This document shows positions 49,137 to 60,800 of a stretch of 64,000 nt of DNA, piece after piece. Where the stretch lies: positions 1-64,000 of the forward strand of contig JAKQEA010000047.1 of assembly GCA_029558715.1 (NCBI GenBank). Direction: 5' to 3'. The notes below the pieces were generated by a model. The model had not been told where the DNA came from. It was given only the letters and a program-made list of their open reading frames with translations, and made no database searches. The stretch is from Bacteroidota bacterium. GTDB lineage: Bacteria > Bacteroidota > Bacteroidia > Chitinophagales > Chitinophagaceae. The first letter of the stretch is position 1. Every line of letters begins with the position of its first letter. The position numbers and the translations under genes were made by a program.

Positions 49137-50294
49137 ATGAAAGCAAAGACAATAAATGGAAAATCAACGGAAGAAATAAGAATTGCTTTAGAGCAAAGCA
49201 TGGCTGATGAATTTAGACCAACGCTGGCTATTGTGTTTTTATCAATTAAGCAAGACAGAAAAGCCGTTTGTGAAGTTTTGAATAATAAGGGTATTGATAT
49301 TTTCGGTGCTACTTCTGCAGGAGAATTCACTAATGGACATCAGAGCCAGGGTGAAATAGTAATGCTGTTACTCGATATAAGTAAGGATAACTATTGTATT
49401 CTGCTGGAAGACATTGGTGACAGAAGTTTAAATGAAGTCGCCCATAACATTGCACAGGCTGCAACGCAAAAATTCAACAGATCCGGTTTAATTCTTAGCG
49501 GAACAATTTTATCAGGTACAGGTAAACTATTGGATGGAAATACTGTGGTGAAAATAATGGAAGAAGTTTTTGGCCCCGGCGTAAGCATGTTTGGGGGCAT
49601 GGCAGGTGATGATATAACATTTACCGGCACCCATGTTTTTACGAATAAGCAATCTTCCGATTATGGCCTGCTGGTGCTGGTACTCGATGAAGAGAAAATA
49701 AGTATGCATGGTATGGCTATTTCCGGCTGGAAACCAATGGGGGTAATGCGTACCGTAACCCAAAGCGATGATAACCTGATTTATACTATTGATGATCTTC
49801 CGGCATTGAAAATTTACCTCAGGTTTTTAGGAAAAGACACTTCTACTGCTGCTGATCAGATAAATTTCTTCGAGTCGATCTCTGTCCACTATCCTTTCCT
49901 GATAGAACGCAAGGGAAGGGATCCTAAAATTTGTGGCCCTATCGGGTATGACAAAGAAAAAAATGCACTGATATGCGAATCTTATGTTCCGCAAGGGGCC
50001 CGCTTCCGGTTTTCCACTCCCCCTGATTTTGAAATTATCGATACCGTAATAACAAAAGCAATTGAGTTAAAAACTGAATCGCAAACAGATGCTGATGCAT
50101 TGCTGATATTTTCCTGTGCCGGCAGGTTAAGTGCATTGGGGCCTATGGCTCAACAGGAAAATGAAGGGCTTGCTGATGTATGGAAAGTTCCGATGGCAGG
50201 TTTTTATACTTATGGCGAATTTGGTAAAGGGCTTGACGGCCAACATGAGTTTCATTCCAGTACCAACAGCTGGGTGGCATTAAAAGAAAAATAA
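49137..50294 (+). CDS. FIST-domain protein 1
   Basis: FIST N/C architecture: ALAIVFLS..-type strand, GIDIFGATSAGEFTNG, MFGGMAGDDITFTGTHVF, LLIFSCAGRLSALGPMAQQENEGLADVWKVPMAGFYTYGEFG. Start at MKAKTINGKSTEEI (49137). Confidence 0.88.
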   Translation: MKAKTINGKSTEEIRIALEQSMADEFRPTLAIVFLSIKQDRKAVCEVLNNKGIDIFGATSAGEFTNGHQSQGEIVMLLLDISKDNYCILLEDIGDRSLNEVAHNIAQAATQKFNRSGLILSGTILSGTGKLLDGNTVVKIMEEVFGPGVSMFGGMAGDDITFTGTHVFTNKQSSDYGLLVLVLDEEKISMHGMAISGWKPMGVMRTVTQSDDNLIYTIDDLPALKIYLRFLGKDTSTAADQINFFESISVHYPFLIERKGRDPKICGPIGYDKEKNALICESYVPQGARFRFSTPPDFEIIDTVITKAIELKTESQTDADALLIFSCAGRLSALGPMAQQENEGLADVWKVPMAGFYTYGEFGKGLDGQHEFHSSTNSWVALKEK

Positions 50295-50306
50295 TTAATT
50301 AAGAAA

Positions 50307-51443
50307 ATGATAGCAAAATCAATAAAAGGAAAAACAGCAGAAGAAATCAAAGTCGCATTAGAAACATTGACAACCGGTGGTTATCTGCCAACATTGGCGC
50401 TGGTCTTTCTTTCTGTAATGAATGAAATAGAGACCATTTGTTCTTTACTGGACAAAGAAGGAATTGCCATTTTTGGTGCTACTACGTTTGCAGAGTTTAC
50501 AGAACAGGACGCTGAAAATACAGGTATTGCTGTGTTGCTTTTGGATATCAACCCCGCTTATTTCAGAATTGTTTTAAAAGATAATGGGGAAGGGTCCGGT
50601 TATGAAATTGGTTGCCACATTGGAGAAACTGGTATAAATACATTTACTAATCCTGCATTTATTATTTCTACCGCCAATTACACAATTCCCGGCGCATCGA
50701 TCATACAAGGAATGATTGAAAAAGCCGGGGCAGATGTCACGATTGTAGGTGGTAAAGCCGGGGAAATGATAAACATGGAAGGAAAAGTTTTTACCAATAC
50801 TCAATCAAGTGATAATGCTATCATTTCATTGATACTCGATCAGGATAAAATAACTTTAAAAGGAATGGCAGCCTCAGGTTGGAAACCTGCAGGAACTGAA
50901 AAGAAAATTACACAATGTACGGGACAATGGATCTATACCATCGATGATCAGCCGGCATTTGAGGTGGTTAAAAAATTCCTTGGAAAGGATATTGTAGAAG
51001 ATAAAAATAAGGAAGGCATTGTAAAACTAAGCATCATCTATCCTATACAATTATACCGGGAAGGAGGAAGCCCGTATATGCTTCCCATCTTATTTGCCAA
51101 TACAGAAGATAATTCTGTTATGCTGGCAGAAGCAGCACCGGAAGGTTCCTTATTCCGGTTTTCAATGCCACCGGATTTTGATGTAATTGATATGGTGATT
51201 AGAAGTTCGTTGGAAGTAAAAGAAAAACAAATGCCCGAAGCAGATGCTCTCGTCATTTTTTCCTGCATAGGCCGGTTAGGATCGTTGGGACCCATGGCTT
51301 CAAAAGAAGTAGAAGGATTGGCTTATACCTGGAAAAGCCCGATGATTGGATATTATTCTCTTGGTGAATTTGGACGGGTAGCCAATGGTAAACCTGAGTT
51401 TCATGGTACTACTGTAAGCTGGGTAGCATTAAAAGAAAAATAA
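50307..51443 (+). CDS. FIST-domain protein 2
   Basis: Paralog of 49137-50294: MIAKSIKGKTAEEIKVALE, GIAIFGATTFAEFTE, IVGGKAGE, ALVIFSCIGRLGSLGPMASKEVEGL, terminal SWVALKEK. Confidence 0.87.
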   Translation: MIAKSIKGKTAEEIKVALETLTTGGYLPTLALVFLSVMNEIETICSLLDKEGIAIFGATTFAEFTEQDAENTGIAVLLLDINPAYFRIVLKDNGEGSGYEIGCHIGETGINTFTNPAFIISTANYTIPGASIIQGMIEKAGADVTIVGGKAGEMINMEGKVFTNTQSSDNAIISLILDQDKITLKGMAASGWKPAGTEKKITQCTGQWIYTIDDQPAFEVVKKFLGKDIVEDKNKEGIVKLSIIYPIQLYREGGSPYMLPILFANTEDNSVMLAEAAPEGSLFRFSMPPDFDVIDMVIRSSLEVKEKQMPEADALVIFSCIGRLGSLGPMASKEVEGLAYTWKSPMIGYYSLGEFGRVANGKPEFHGTTVSWVALKEK

Positions 51444-51445
51444 TT

Positions 51446-52651
51446 ATGAACGCAAAATCAATCAAAGGAAAATCTATAAAAGAAATCAGTTCTGCATTAA
51501 CGGGAAATATGGCCGATGGATTCAAGCCAACTCTAGCCATTGTATTTATATCTGTTAAACAGGACAGGGAAGCTATTTCCAGATTATTGGACGAAAAAGG
51601 CATCCAGATATTTGGTGCTACCACTGCTGGTGAATTTATTGATGGCGAAATTGAAGAAGGCAGCATTGTGATGTTATTGCTCGACATGAACACAGCTTAT
51701 TTTAAAATAGAATTTTTGGAAACAAGGCAGGAGACCGCCTTCGAAGACGCAACCAAACTGGGCATTACCGGAAAGGAAACTTTTACCAACCCGGCGTTTA
51801 TTATAGCAAATAGCGGTGTGTCTTTAGATGGTGAACCATTTGTTGAAGGCATCATACAGGGTTATGGAAAATCTCCTTCGTCCGCAGACAGGGAAGTAAC
51901 CATATTTGGAGGTAAGGCAGGCGATGATCTGGCATTGGAATCAACATTTGTTTTTACCAACGGTAAAAGTAATGACTGTGCATTGGTAGCACTCATTATT
52001 GATGAAGATAAGGTAGATGTCAGGGGTATTGCTACTTGTGGCTGGCAGGCTATTGGTACCACAAAAACAGTTACAAAAAGCGAAGGTAATACTGTGTATA
52101 CCATCGACGATAAACCAGCATTGGATATGCTCATGAATTACCTTGGTGTTGAGATAAAGCAGGAAGGCAGTAAGGACATCGTGACATTTCTAAGCTCCTG
52201 GTATTATCCCTTGCAGGTGGAACGTGAAAATGTAGATCCTGTAATACGCACAGCTATGTTTGCCAATCGGGAAGACCGTTCACTTATTTGTTCCGGAAAA
52301 GTGCCTCAGGGGTCAAAGATCAAGTTTTCGATGCCACCGGATTTTGACTCCATTGATACAGTCGTTGCAGAATGTAAGGTCATTAAGGACGAAGCACAGC
52401 AGGAAGCTGATGCCCTGATCATGTTCTCCTGTGTGAGCAGGTATTTATCTTTTGGAGTTGTAATGAAAGAGGAGATAGAGCAGGTGCAAAAAATCTGGGA
52501 TGCACCCATGGCAGGCTTTTTTTCCTATGGCGAATATGGAAAATCCCTGCCTGTCCGGCAGGCAGGCCTGTCTCCGGGTAACGCAGAGAAAACCGCTAAA
52601 TATGATTATCATAATAATACATGCTGCCTGGTGGCACTAAAAGAAAAATAA
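51446..52651 (+). CDS. FIST-domain protein 3 with a 14-aa insertion near the C-terminus
   Basis: Paralog: MNAKSIKGKSIKEISSAL, GIQIFGATTAGEFIDG, FGGKAGDDLALEST, terminal CLVALKEK. Confidence 0.88.
   Translation: MNAKSIKGKSIKEISSALTGNMADGFKPTLAIVFISVKQDREAISRLLDEKGIQIFGATTAGEFIDGEIEEGSIVMLLLDMNTAYFKIEFLETRQETAFEDATKLGITGKETFTNPAFIIANSGVSLDGEPFVEGIIQGYGKSPSSADREVTIFGGKAGDDLALESTFVFTNGKSNDCALVALIIDEDKVDVRGIATCGWQAIGTTKTVTKSEGNTVYTIDDKPALDMLMNYLGVEIKQEGSKDIVTFLSSWYYPLQVERENVDPVIRTAMFANREDRSLICSGKVPQGSKIKFSMPPDFDSIDTVVAECKVIKDEAQQEADALIMFSCVSRYLSFGVVMKEEIEQVQKIWDAPMAGFFSYGEYGKSLPVRQAGLSPGNAEKTAKYDYHNNTCCLVALKEK
52546..52566. repeat. REP-like palindrome inside FIST gene 3
   Basis: CCTGCCTG-TCCGG-CAGGCAGG perfect 8-bp stem, encoding LPVRQAG within an insertion absent from the paralogs. 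Confidence 0.6.
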
Positions 52652-52655
52652 AATC

Positions 52656-53795
52656 ATGAAAGCAAAATCAATCAGAGGAAAATCGACTGAAGAAATTAAA
52701 ACTGCTTTGGCAGAAAGTGTGGCAGACGGTTTTAGACCAACGTTAGCCATCTGCTTTATTTCAAAAAGTCTGGACAGGAAAGCAATTAGTGATTTACTAG
52801 ATGAAGAAGGCATAACCATATTTGGCTGTACCACCAATGGCGAGTTTATTGATGAAGTGCCAGAGAAAAATTCTGCTGCTATTTTGTTGCTTGATATGAA
52901 GAAAGATCATTTTCAAATCTACTTTGAAGAATATCCTGATAAAGATTATCGGGATGTGGCAAAAGGAATTGCTCAAAAAGCAAAGGCAAAATTTTCAGTA
53001 CCGGCTTTTTTAGTTGGCATTAGTAATGCTGCCGCAGATGGCGAAGAAATATTGCGGGGTATCGAAGATGTAGCAGGGCCAGAAGTAAATGCATTTGGCG
53101 GCGCAGCCGGTGACGATTATGCATTCTCGGAAACATTTGTTTTTACCAATGGAAAAGATAGCGGCCACGCTATGGTATGTATTGCAGTGGATGAATCAGA
53201 AGTAGAAATAAAAGGTATTGCCACTTGTGGATGGAAACCAGTGGGTACAGAAAAAGTAGTTACCAAAAGTGAAGGTAACCATGTGTATACAGTAGAAGAT
53301 ATGCCTGTGCTTGACTTAACTGCAAAATATGGTGGCATTGAAAATGTTACTCCTGAAAACAGTAATTTACTGGTAGAAATTGCTGCCAACTTTCCTTTAC
53401 AACTACAGCGAGAAAAAGGCGACCCGGTTATGCGGCCAGGCCTTGTGGTTGATTGGAACGATCGATCTTATTACACCAGCGGATCAGTGCCACAAGGATC
53501 AAAAGTCAAATTCTCTTTACCACCTGATTTTGATGTAATGGAAAAAGTAGTCAAGGGGGTGCAGAATTTAAAGGCAACTGAAATGCCGCAAGCGGATGCC
53601 TTGGTAGTTTTCAGTTGCGCCGGACGAATACTTTCACTGGGGCCATTGATGAGTAAAGAGTTAGAAGGGGTAAAGAATGTATGGAATGTGCCTATGGCGG
53701 GTATGTTCTCCAATGCAGAACTTGGAAGAGCTACAGGTGGTAACCTTGAAATGCATAACCTCACTACCTGTTGCATAGCATTAAAAGAAAAATAA
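52656..53795 (+). CDS. FIST-domain protein 4
   Basis: Paralog: MKAKSIRGKSTEEIKTALAESVADGFRPTLAICFIS, GITIFGCTTNGEFID, FGGAAGDDYAFSETFVF, terminal CIALKEK. Confidence 0.88.
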   Translation: MKAKSIRGKSTEEIKTALAESVADGFRPTLAICFISKSLDRKAISDLLDEEGITIFGCTTNGEFIDEVPEKNSAAILLLDMKKDHFQIYFEEYPDKDYRDVAKGIAQKAKAKFSVPAFLVGISNAAADGEEILRGIEDVAGPEVNAFGGAAGDDYAFSETFVFTNGKDSGHAMVCIAVDESEVEIKGIATCGWKPVGTEKVVTKSEGNHVYTVEDMPVLDLTAKYGGIENVTPENSNLLVEIAANFPLQLQREKGDPVMRPGLVVDWNDRSYYTSGSVPQGSKVKFSLPPDFDVMEKVVKGVQNLKATEMPQADALVVFSCAGRILSLGPLMSKELEGVKNVWNVPMAGMFSNAELGRATGGNLEMHNLTTCCIALKEK

Positions 53796-53796
53796 G

Positions 53797-54837
53797 ATGA
53801 ACCCGCATTTGCAAAATGTATTGAATATAGTTCAGCAGGACAAAAACCTGTCTGAAGATCAAATAGCTGCTATTACAAAATCATTAAAGGACGCCGATAA
53901 GGAATTAGAGATAACGGCATTCAAGCTTGACCGGACAGAAAAAGTAAAACGTACCACAGCTATTCTTTTAGAAGAGACGATTGAAGAACTGGAGCAGAAA
54001 AGAAAAGCCATTGAAGAAACAAATACTGCCCTGCAAAAATCATTGGAAGAGTTAAAAGCTGCACAGCAGCAGCTTATTCAATCAGAAAAAATGGCGAGCC
54101 TTGGTGAATTGACCGCCGGTATTGCTCATGAAATTCAAAATCCGCTAAACTTCGTCAACAATTTTTCTGATGTAAGTACAGAACTGGTAGATGAAATGAA
54201 TGATGAAATTGATAAAGGAAACCTGGAAGATGCCAAACAGATTGCGCAGGACTTAAAACAAAACCTTGAAAAAATTAATCATCATGGCAAACGGGCAGGT
54301 GATATTGTAAAAGGAATGCTTCAGCATTCAAGAACCAGCAGCGGACAAAAAGAACTGACCGATATCAATGCGTTGGCGGATGAATACCTGCGCCTCGCTT
54401 ATCATGGGCTAAGGGCTAAAGACAAAACATTTAACGCTGCCATGAAAACAGATTACGATGAAAGTATCGGGCTTATAAAAATTATTCCGCAGGATATAGG
54501 CCGTGTTGTTCTGAATCTTATCACCAATGCTTTTTATGCGGTTACAGAAAGAAAAAAGCTTGCTGTTGAAGGCTATGAACCGATAGTTACTGTAAGCACA
54601 AAGAAATATAGTGACAGGGTTGAAGTGCAGGTAAAAGATAATGGCACCGGCATTCCGCAAAAAGCACTGGATAAAATATTTCAACCTTTTTTTACAACCA
54701 AACCAACCGGTCAGGGTACAGGTCTGGGATTGTCATTGAGTTATGATATTGTAAAAGCACATGGCGGGGAAATAAAAGTAACTACAGCAGAGAATGAAGG
54801 GACTGAATTTATTATCAGTATACCTGTTAATCAATAA
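53797..54837 (+). CDS. Soluble histidine kinase with only a coiled-coil N-terminus
   Basis: 346 aa; N-terminal ~100 aa coiled coil; H-box ASLGELTAGIAHEIQNPLNFVNNFSDVS and HATPase core nearly matching the flanking kinases. No TM or signal peptide. Confidence 0.9.
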   Translation: MNPHLQNVLNIVQQDKNLSEDQIAAITKSLKDADKELEITAFKLDRTEKVKRTTAILLEETIEELEQKRKAIEETNTALQKSLEELKAAQQQLIQSEKMASLGELTAGIAHEIQNPLNFVNNFSDVSTELVDEMNDEIDKGNLEDAKQIAQDLKQNLEKINHHGKRAGDIVKGMLQHSRTSSGQKELTDINALADEYLRLAYHGLRAKDKTFNAAMKTDYDESIGLIKIIPQDIGRVVLNLITNAFYAVTERKKLAVEGYEPIVTVSTKKYSDRVEVQVKDNGTGIPQKALDKIFQPFFTTKPTGQGTGLGLSLSYDIVKAHGGEIKVTTAENEGTEFIISIPVNQ

Positions 54838-54840
54838 AAG

Positions 54841-57800
54841 ATGAAACTGACCAAAAAACTGGAAGCGGAGATACTAAAGATTTACTACACCTATTGGGAA
54901 AGTTATTCCAAAGGGGATGTCAAAGCATTTGCCGGTACGTTGGATAAAACCTTTGAAATGATCGGCACTTCCGAATCTGAAATTTGCCATACCAGGGAAG
55001 AGGGGATAAAATTCCTGGAGGCCCAGATAAAAGAACTGGTCGGTAAGGTGGAAATGAGGAACCGGAAAATCAGCGTGGTGCCCGTCAATGAACTAATGCT
55101 GGTAAATGAAAGATGTGACATCTATACCCTGGATGGCCGGAAATGGATATTTTATTCAAAAATCAGGATATCAACTTTTCTCCGTAAAACAACTTCCGGA
55201 TGGAAAGTTTTTCAGCAACACGGTTCCCTTCCCGATATGCGGGTGCAGGAAGGAGAGACGCTGGCTATTAAGAAAATCAGCAAGGAGAACCTTCAGCTCC
55301 GCGATGCCATCAAGCGCCGCACCATTGAACTGGAAGAAAAGAACAGGGAACTGGAAATAGAAACAGCGCTGGAAAAAGTCAGAACTGTTGCGATGGGTAT
55401 GAAGAGACGGGAAGATATGCTCCAGATCTGTAAAACCATTTCACAACAACTGGCAAAGCTTGGCGTAAAGGAAATCCGAAATGTGCAGACCGCCATTTTT
55501 AATGTGCCACAGGGTACTTACATGAATTATGAATACTATGCTAAGCACAATAAAACATTTGTTACCGAAACTGAATATACTAATCACAAGATAGCGAGGG
55601 CCTTTGCAGCAAAAATGCTGAAAGGAAGAGGTGAGGTTTCCATTACGTATATAAAAGGAAAGCAAAAGGTAAAGGAGTGGCTCAACTATCAGAAAGGCAC
55701 CAATGTTTTCATTGATACATATCTGAACACGGCAACATCTCTTACCTATTATTGGTATTCACTGGGGCCGGTGGCGTTGGGTATCTCTACCTATACGCCG
55801 TTGACAAAGGATGAGCAACTGTTGTTCAGCCGTTTTCTGAAAGTGTTTGAACTGGCTTACCGCCGCTATTTGGATATTGAAAAAGCTGAAGCACAGGCAA
55901 GAGAAGCGCAGATAGAAGCAGCGTTGGAAAGAATAAGAGCAGCCTCTCTGGCCATGAGAGATTCCTCAGCATTAAGCTCAATCATTTTCAGGCTGTATGC
56001 TGAACTTACAAAACTGGATGCCAAACTTGACCGGTGTTTTATCATGATTGTAAATCAGGAAAACAAGGGCATCACCTGGTGGATGGCCGGCCAGGAAGGT
56101 TTGTTGGCAGAGAATGGTTTTTTCGTTCAGATGAATCAGCATGCCTCTCACCTGATGTACCTCGATTACTGTAAGCAGCGGAAGAAAAAATGGACCTACC
56201 TGTTTGAAGGAAAGGAAAAAAGAGACTGGGACCGCTTTGGATTCAGTAAAACAGAACTGGCGAGGCTACCTGAGCCTGTCAAAGCGTTTATGGCTGCCGC
56301 AAAGAAGGTATTCCTCTCCGGTTCTTCTGATCAATTTGGTTCATTGGTAACAGGCAGTTTTGAACCCTTGCCGCAAGAGCAGCAGGAAATCATCAGTCGG
56401 TTTACCATCGTTTTCAACCAGGCATACATCCGTTTTCTCGACTTGCAAAAAGCCGAGGCACAGGCAAGGGAAGCTCAGATAGAAGCGGCGTTGGAACGAG
56501 TGCGAAGCAGAAGTATGGCCATGCACAAAAGCGATGAGTTGCTTGAAGCGGGTGAAATTCTTTTTGTGGAAATGCAAAAGCTCGGTATTGAAAGCTTAAC
56601 TGCCGGCTATGTTTTAATGGATAAGGATGAAAAAAAAGGGTTCAATTATATGCCTGATCCATCCACTAAAAAAATGTTTCAGCTACCCGTAATTATTCCG
56701 CATAATGAGACAGTGCATATGCAACAGGTGGTTGAAAACTGGAAGAAGGGCAAGCCTTTTTTCATCGTTGAAATGGATGAAGAAGAAACTATTAAGCACC
56801 AAACATTTATTGCGGAACGCAGTACGAACTTTACACTGACTGCAGCACAGCTTATTGCCATTTCACCGGCGAAATTGGTGCTGCATAATTTCTATTTTAA
56901 AGAAGGGTATATTTTGATAGTAGGCGGTACCAAATTATCTGCTGAGCAAACAGATATTATGTTGCGCTTTACGAAAGTATTCCAGCAAGCCTATACCCGT
57001 TTTCTCGATCTGCAAAAAGCCGAAGCACAGGCAAGGGAAGCAGAAATTCAACTGGCTTTGGAAAGAGTTAGGGCAAGAAGCCTCGCCATGCACCATACTT
57101 CAGAATTGCAGGAGGTGGTGAACATTGCTGCACAGCAATTACATGGTATCGGTATAGATATTAATGGGGGTGTATTTATTGCAATCAATACCGAAATAGA
57201 TAAAGAACTATCCATCTGGGCATCAGGAGGAATGGCTGACTATATACAAAAAGTTATTGTTCCCGAATTGAACAAACCGATTTTTACAACGTTGCGGGAT
57301 GCTATCAAAAGGGGGAATAGTTTTCTGATCGAAACGTTCAGTGACAAAGAAAAGCGGGAAATGTTTACCCATCTTTTCAAATACGAACCATGGAAAAGCC
57401 TGCCGAAGGAAAGAAAGGAAGAATTGCTGTCCCGGAAAGGGGGATTTGCCCGTTCAGTAATTATTTCACACTATACTACCATCTCCATTACCAATCATCA
57501 TGGCAAAGCATTTAGTGAAGAAGAAAACGAAATACTGAAAAGGTTCGGAAAAGTATTTGAGCAATCCTATATCCGTTTTCTTGATCTGCAAAAAGCCGAA
57601 GCACAGGCAAAAGAAGCACAGATAGAAGCGGCATTGGAAAAAATCCGTTCCCGTTCATTAGCGATGCATAAAAGCGATGAACTGAAAGAAGTGGTGGCAG
57701 TTTTATATCAGAAATTACAGGAGTTGGATTTTGATATGGACAAAGGCGCTGCTATAATGATTACTTATACGCCGGATTCAAAAGATATTACCCAATGGAT

Positions 57801-60800
57801 AACGGATGCCACACAAACCTATGCAGTTCCTTTCTCTATCCCGTTTACAGAATATACTATTCCACTAGACCAGGATACTGCGAGAGAAAAGGGTTTGCCA
57901 ATTTTTTCAAGGCTATATACCCGGAAAGAAAAAAATGAATATTTCCGCTATCTGTTTAAGCATACACAATACAGCCAGATACCGGAACCGGTACAAAAAA
58001 TGATACTTGACAGTAAACATTTTGGTATTTCAATAGCCCTTGAAAAAAATTCTGCAATTGCTATTCCATCCACTGTCGGAAAATTAGTTACCAGTGAAGA
58101 AATAAATATCCTGAAAAGATTTTCTAATGTATTTGAACAGTCTTATACCCGTTTTCTTGACCTGCAAAAAGCCGAAGCACAGGCACAGGAGGCACAGATT
58201 CAATTAGCATTAGAAAGAGTTCGTGCAAGAACAATGGCCATGCAAAGAAGTGAAGAACTGCCAGAAACTTCATTAGTGCTTTATCAACAGTTCGAGCAAT
58301 TAGGTGAACCGGCTGAGCAGCTAACCATAGGCGTCGTTCACGAAGAAAATAATGTCATCGAGATCTCAGCAACGCTGCATGGGGGTGTATTGAATAAAAT
58401 TTACTGGCACAGTATAGATGAGCCCTTTATGATGAATAAAGTTTACCGGGCCTGGAAAACTCAGCAAAAAACACTCATTGTAGAATTGAAAGGTGATCAA
58501 TTGAATGCTTACAATAAGTATCGTAATGAGTTGACCAAATCAGAAATGTTTCCAACCGATTATGATGATGAACACCGGCGCATAGTATATGCAGCTTTTT
58601 TTTCTAAGGGGATGTTGGCGTTCGCAGTCAACGAACCTCGTCCGCCCCAATCTCTTGAGTTGTTAGAAAGGTTTGCTTCGGTATTCGATCTTACTTATAC
58701 CCGTTTCCTCGATCTGCAAAAAGCAGAAGCACAAACAAGAGAAGCTGAAATAGAATTAGGTTTGGAGAGAGTGAGGGCAAGAGCCATGGCCATGCAAAAA
58801 TCGGATGAACTGTCTGATCTGGTTGATACGGTTTTTAAAGAATTAACCAAACTTGATTTTGCATTAAATTGGTGCATCATTAATATCATTGATGAGCCAT
58901 CTCTCACCAATATGGTTTGGGCTGCCAACCCCGAAACAAATAAGCCGCCGGAATCCTACCTGATGAAGTTTGAAGATTATCCTTTTCATCATTCCATGCT
59001 GAAAGGATACCGGGATCGAAAACCAAAACATGTATACGTTATAGAAGGAAAAGAAAAAACAACTTACGACAATTATCTCTTTAATGAAACAGAATGGAGA
59101 AGAGTTCCCAAAGCTGCGCAGGATGCTTCAAGAGCGATGAAAAGATATGTAGCCACTTTCACTTTTAGCAACTTTGGCGGGTTACAAACAGTAGGAGAAG
59201 AATATCTTTCTGAACAGAACCTTGATATACTCAGCCGCTTCGGAAAAGTATTCGATCTCACTTATACCCGTTTCAATGATTTACTAAAAGCCGAAGCACA
59301 GGCAAGAGAAGCACAAATTCAATTGGCATTGGAGCGGGCAAGGTCACAAAGTATGACCATGCAACATTCCTCTGAGCTGGACAATACATTGCGGGTATTT
59401 CATGAACAGGTTTTACAACTAGGCATTCCATCAGCATTTTCATTTTTGTGGCTGCCGGATGAAGAAAAAGAACGGCATATTTTCTGGGCAGCATGGGAAG
59501 AACATAAATCGTTTGGCAGTAAGGCCATCAATTATCCGCTGGACATGAATGAACCGGCTACAGCACAATGTTTGATTGACTGGAAAAGCAAACCCGTAGT
59601 AGCTTATCATGTTCCGCCGGAAGGAGTGGAAAGTTATTTTGCCGCATGGAGCGAATTGATTGACGGCGTTGAACATCTGCAATCAGCAAACTTCAGGGAT
59701 GGATTGTATTATGTAGAAGCCTTTAACAAGTACGGCTGCTTTGGCGTTTTGGTCAAAAACGATTTGGATGAAGTTGAAAAGAAAATATTGTATCGCTTCG
59801 CCGTAGAGTTTGAGCAAACCTACACCCGCTTTCTTGACCTGCAAAAAGCAGAAGCACAGGCAAAAGAAGCGCAGATAGAAGCAGCATTGGAAAGAGTGAG
59901 AAGCCGTTCGATGGGTATGCAGAAAAGTGAAGAGCTTAAAGAAGTAATTAAATTAGTTTACCAGCAACTCATTCATTTAAATATTAATCTTGACCATGCA
60001 GGTTTTGTTGTTGACTATACACCAAAAGGAGATTGGACTTTCTGGATTGCCGATGAACAGGATATTCCTGCTAAAATAACGCATCCCTGGTTTGAATCTG
60101 TTTGGGCTAATCAATTCAACGAAGCAAAAGAAAAAGATGCAGACCTCTTTGTCACCAATTTAAATTTTGAACAAAAGAATAAATTTTACAATGAGCTTTT
60201 GTCTTATGTTCCCGGGTTACCCCAGGCATCAAAAGATTTTTATTTAACCTGTCCCGGTCTTGCCGCATCAACTGTATTGTTTGATGATGTTGCGCTCTAT
60301 ATTGAAAACTTTTCAGGTAAGCCTTATACTGATGAAGATAATAAAACGCTGATGCGCTTTGGAAAAGTGTTTCAGCAGACCTATACCCGTTTTCTCGACC
60401 TGCAAAAAGCAGAAGCACAGGCAAGAGAAGCACAGGTAGAAACGGCGTTGGAAAAAGTACGGAGCCGCTCTTTGGCCATGCATAAAAGTGATGAACTTCT
60501 TGAAGTAGTCACAGTAATATTTGAACAGTTGAAAAATCTGGGACTACAGCTCTGGAGCTGCGGCATTGTCCGCTTTCACTCGAAACAATCCTCCGAAGCT
60601 GAGGTATGGATGACAAGACCAGATGGGAAAATGATGGGGCAATCGTTTGTCATACCACTTGACAAAGTGCCTGTATATAAGAAACTGTATGAAGCCTGGA
60701 AGAACATGGAAGAATTTCATATTGAGTCACTACAGGATATGGATATCATCAAACATCACAACAGCATTGCTTTACTCAATGTTATTCCGGTAGACAAAAT

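Noticed and set aside
60381-60566. Antisense ORFs ending in the recurring peptide LACASAFCRSRKRV (also 58695-58928, 60945-61163, 61509-61736)
   Set aside because: They are reverse-strand shadows of the conserved LDLQKAEAQARE linker in the giant kinase, not independent genes.
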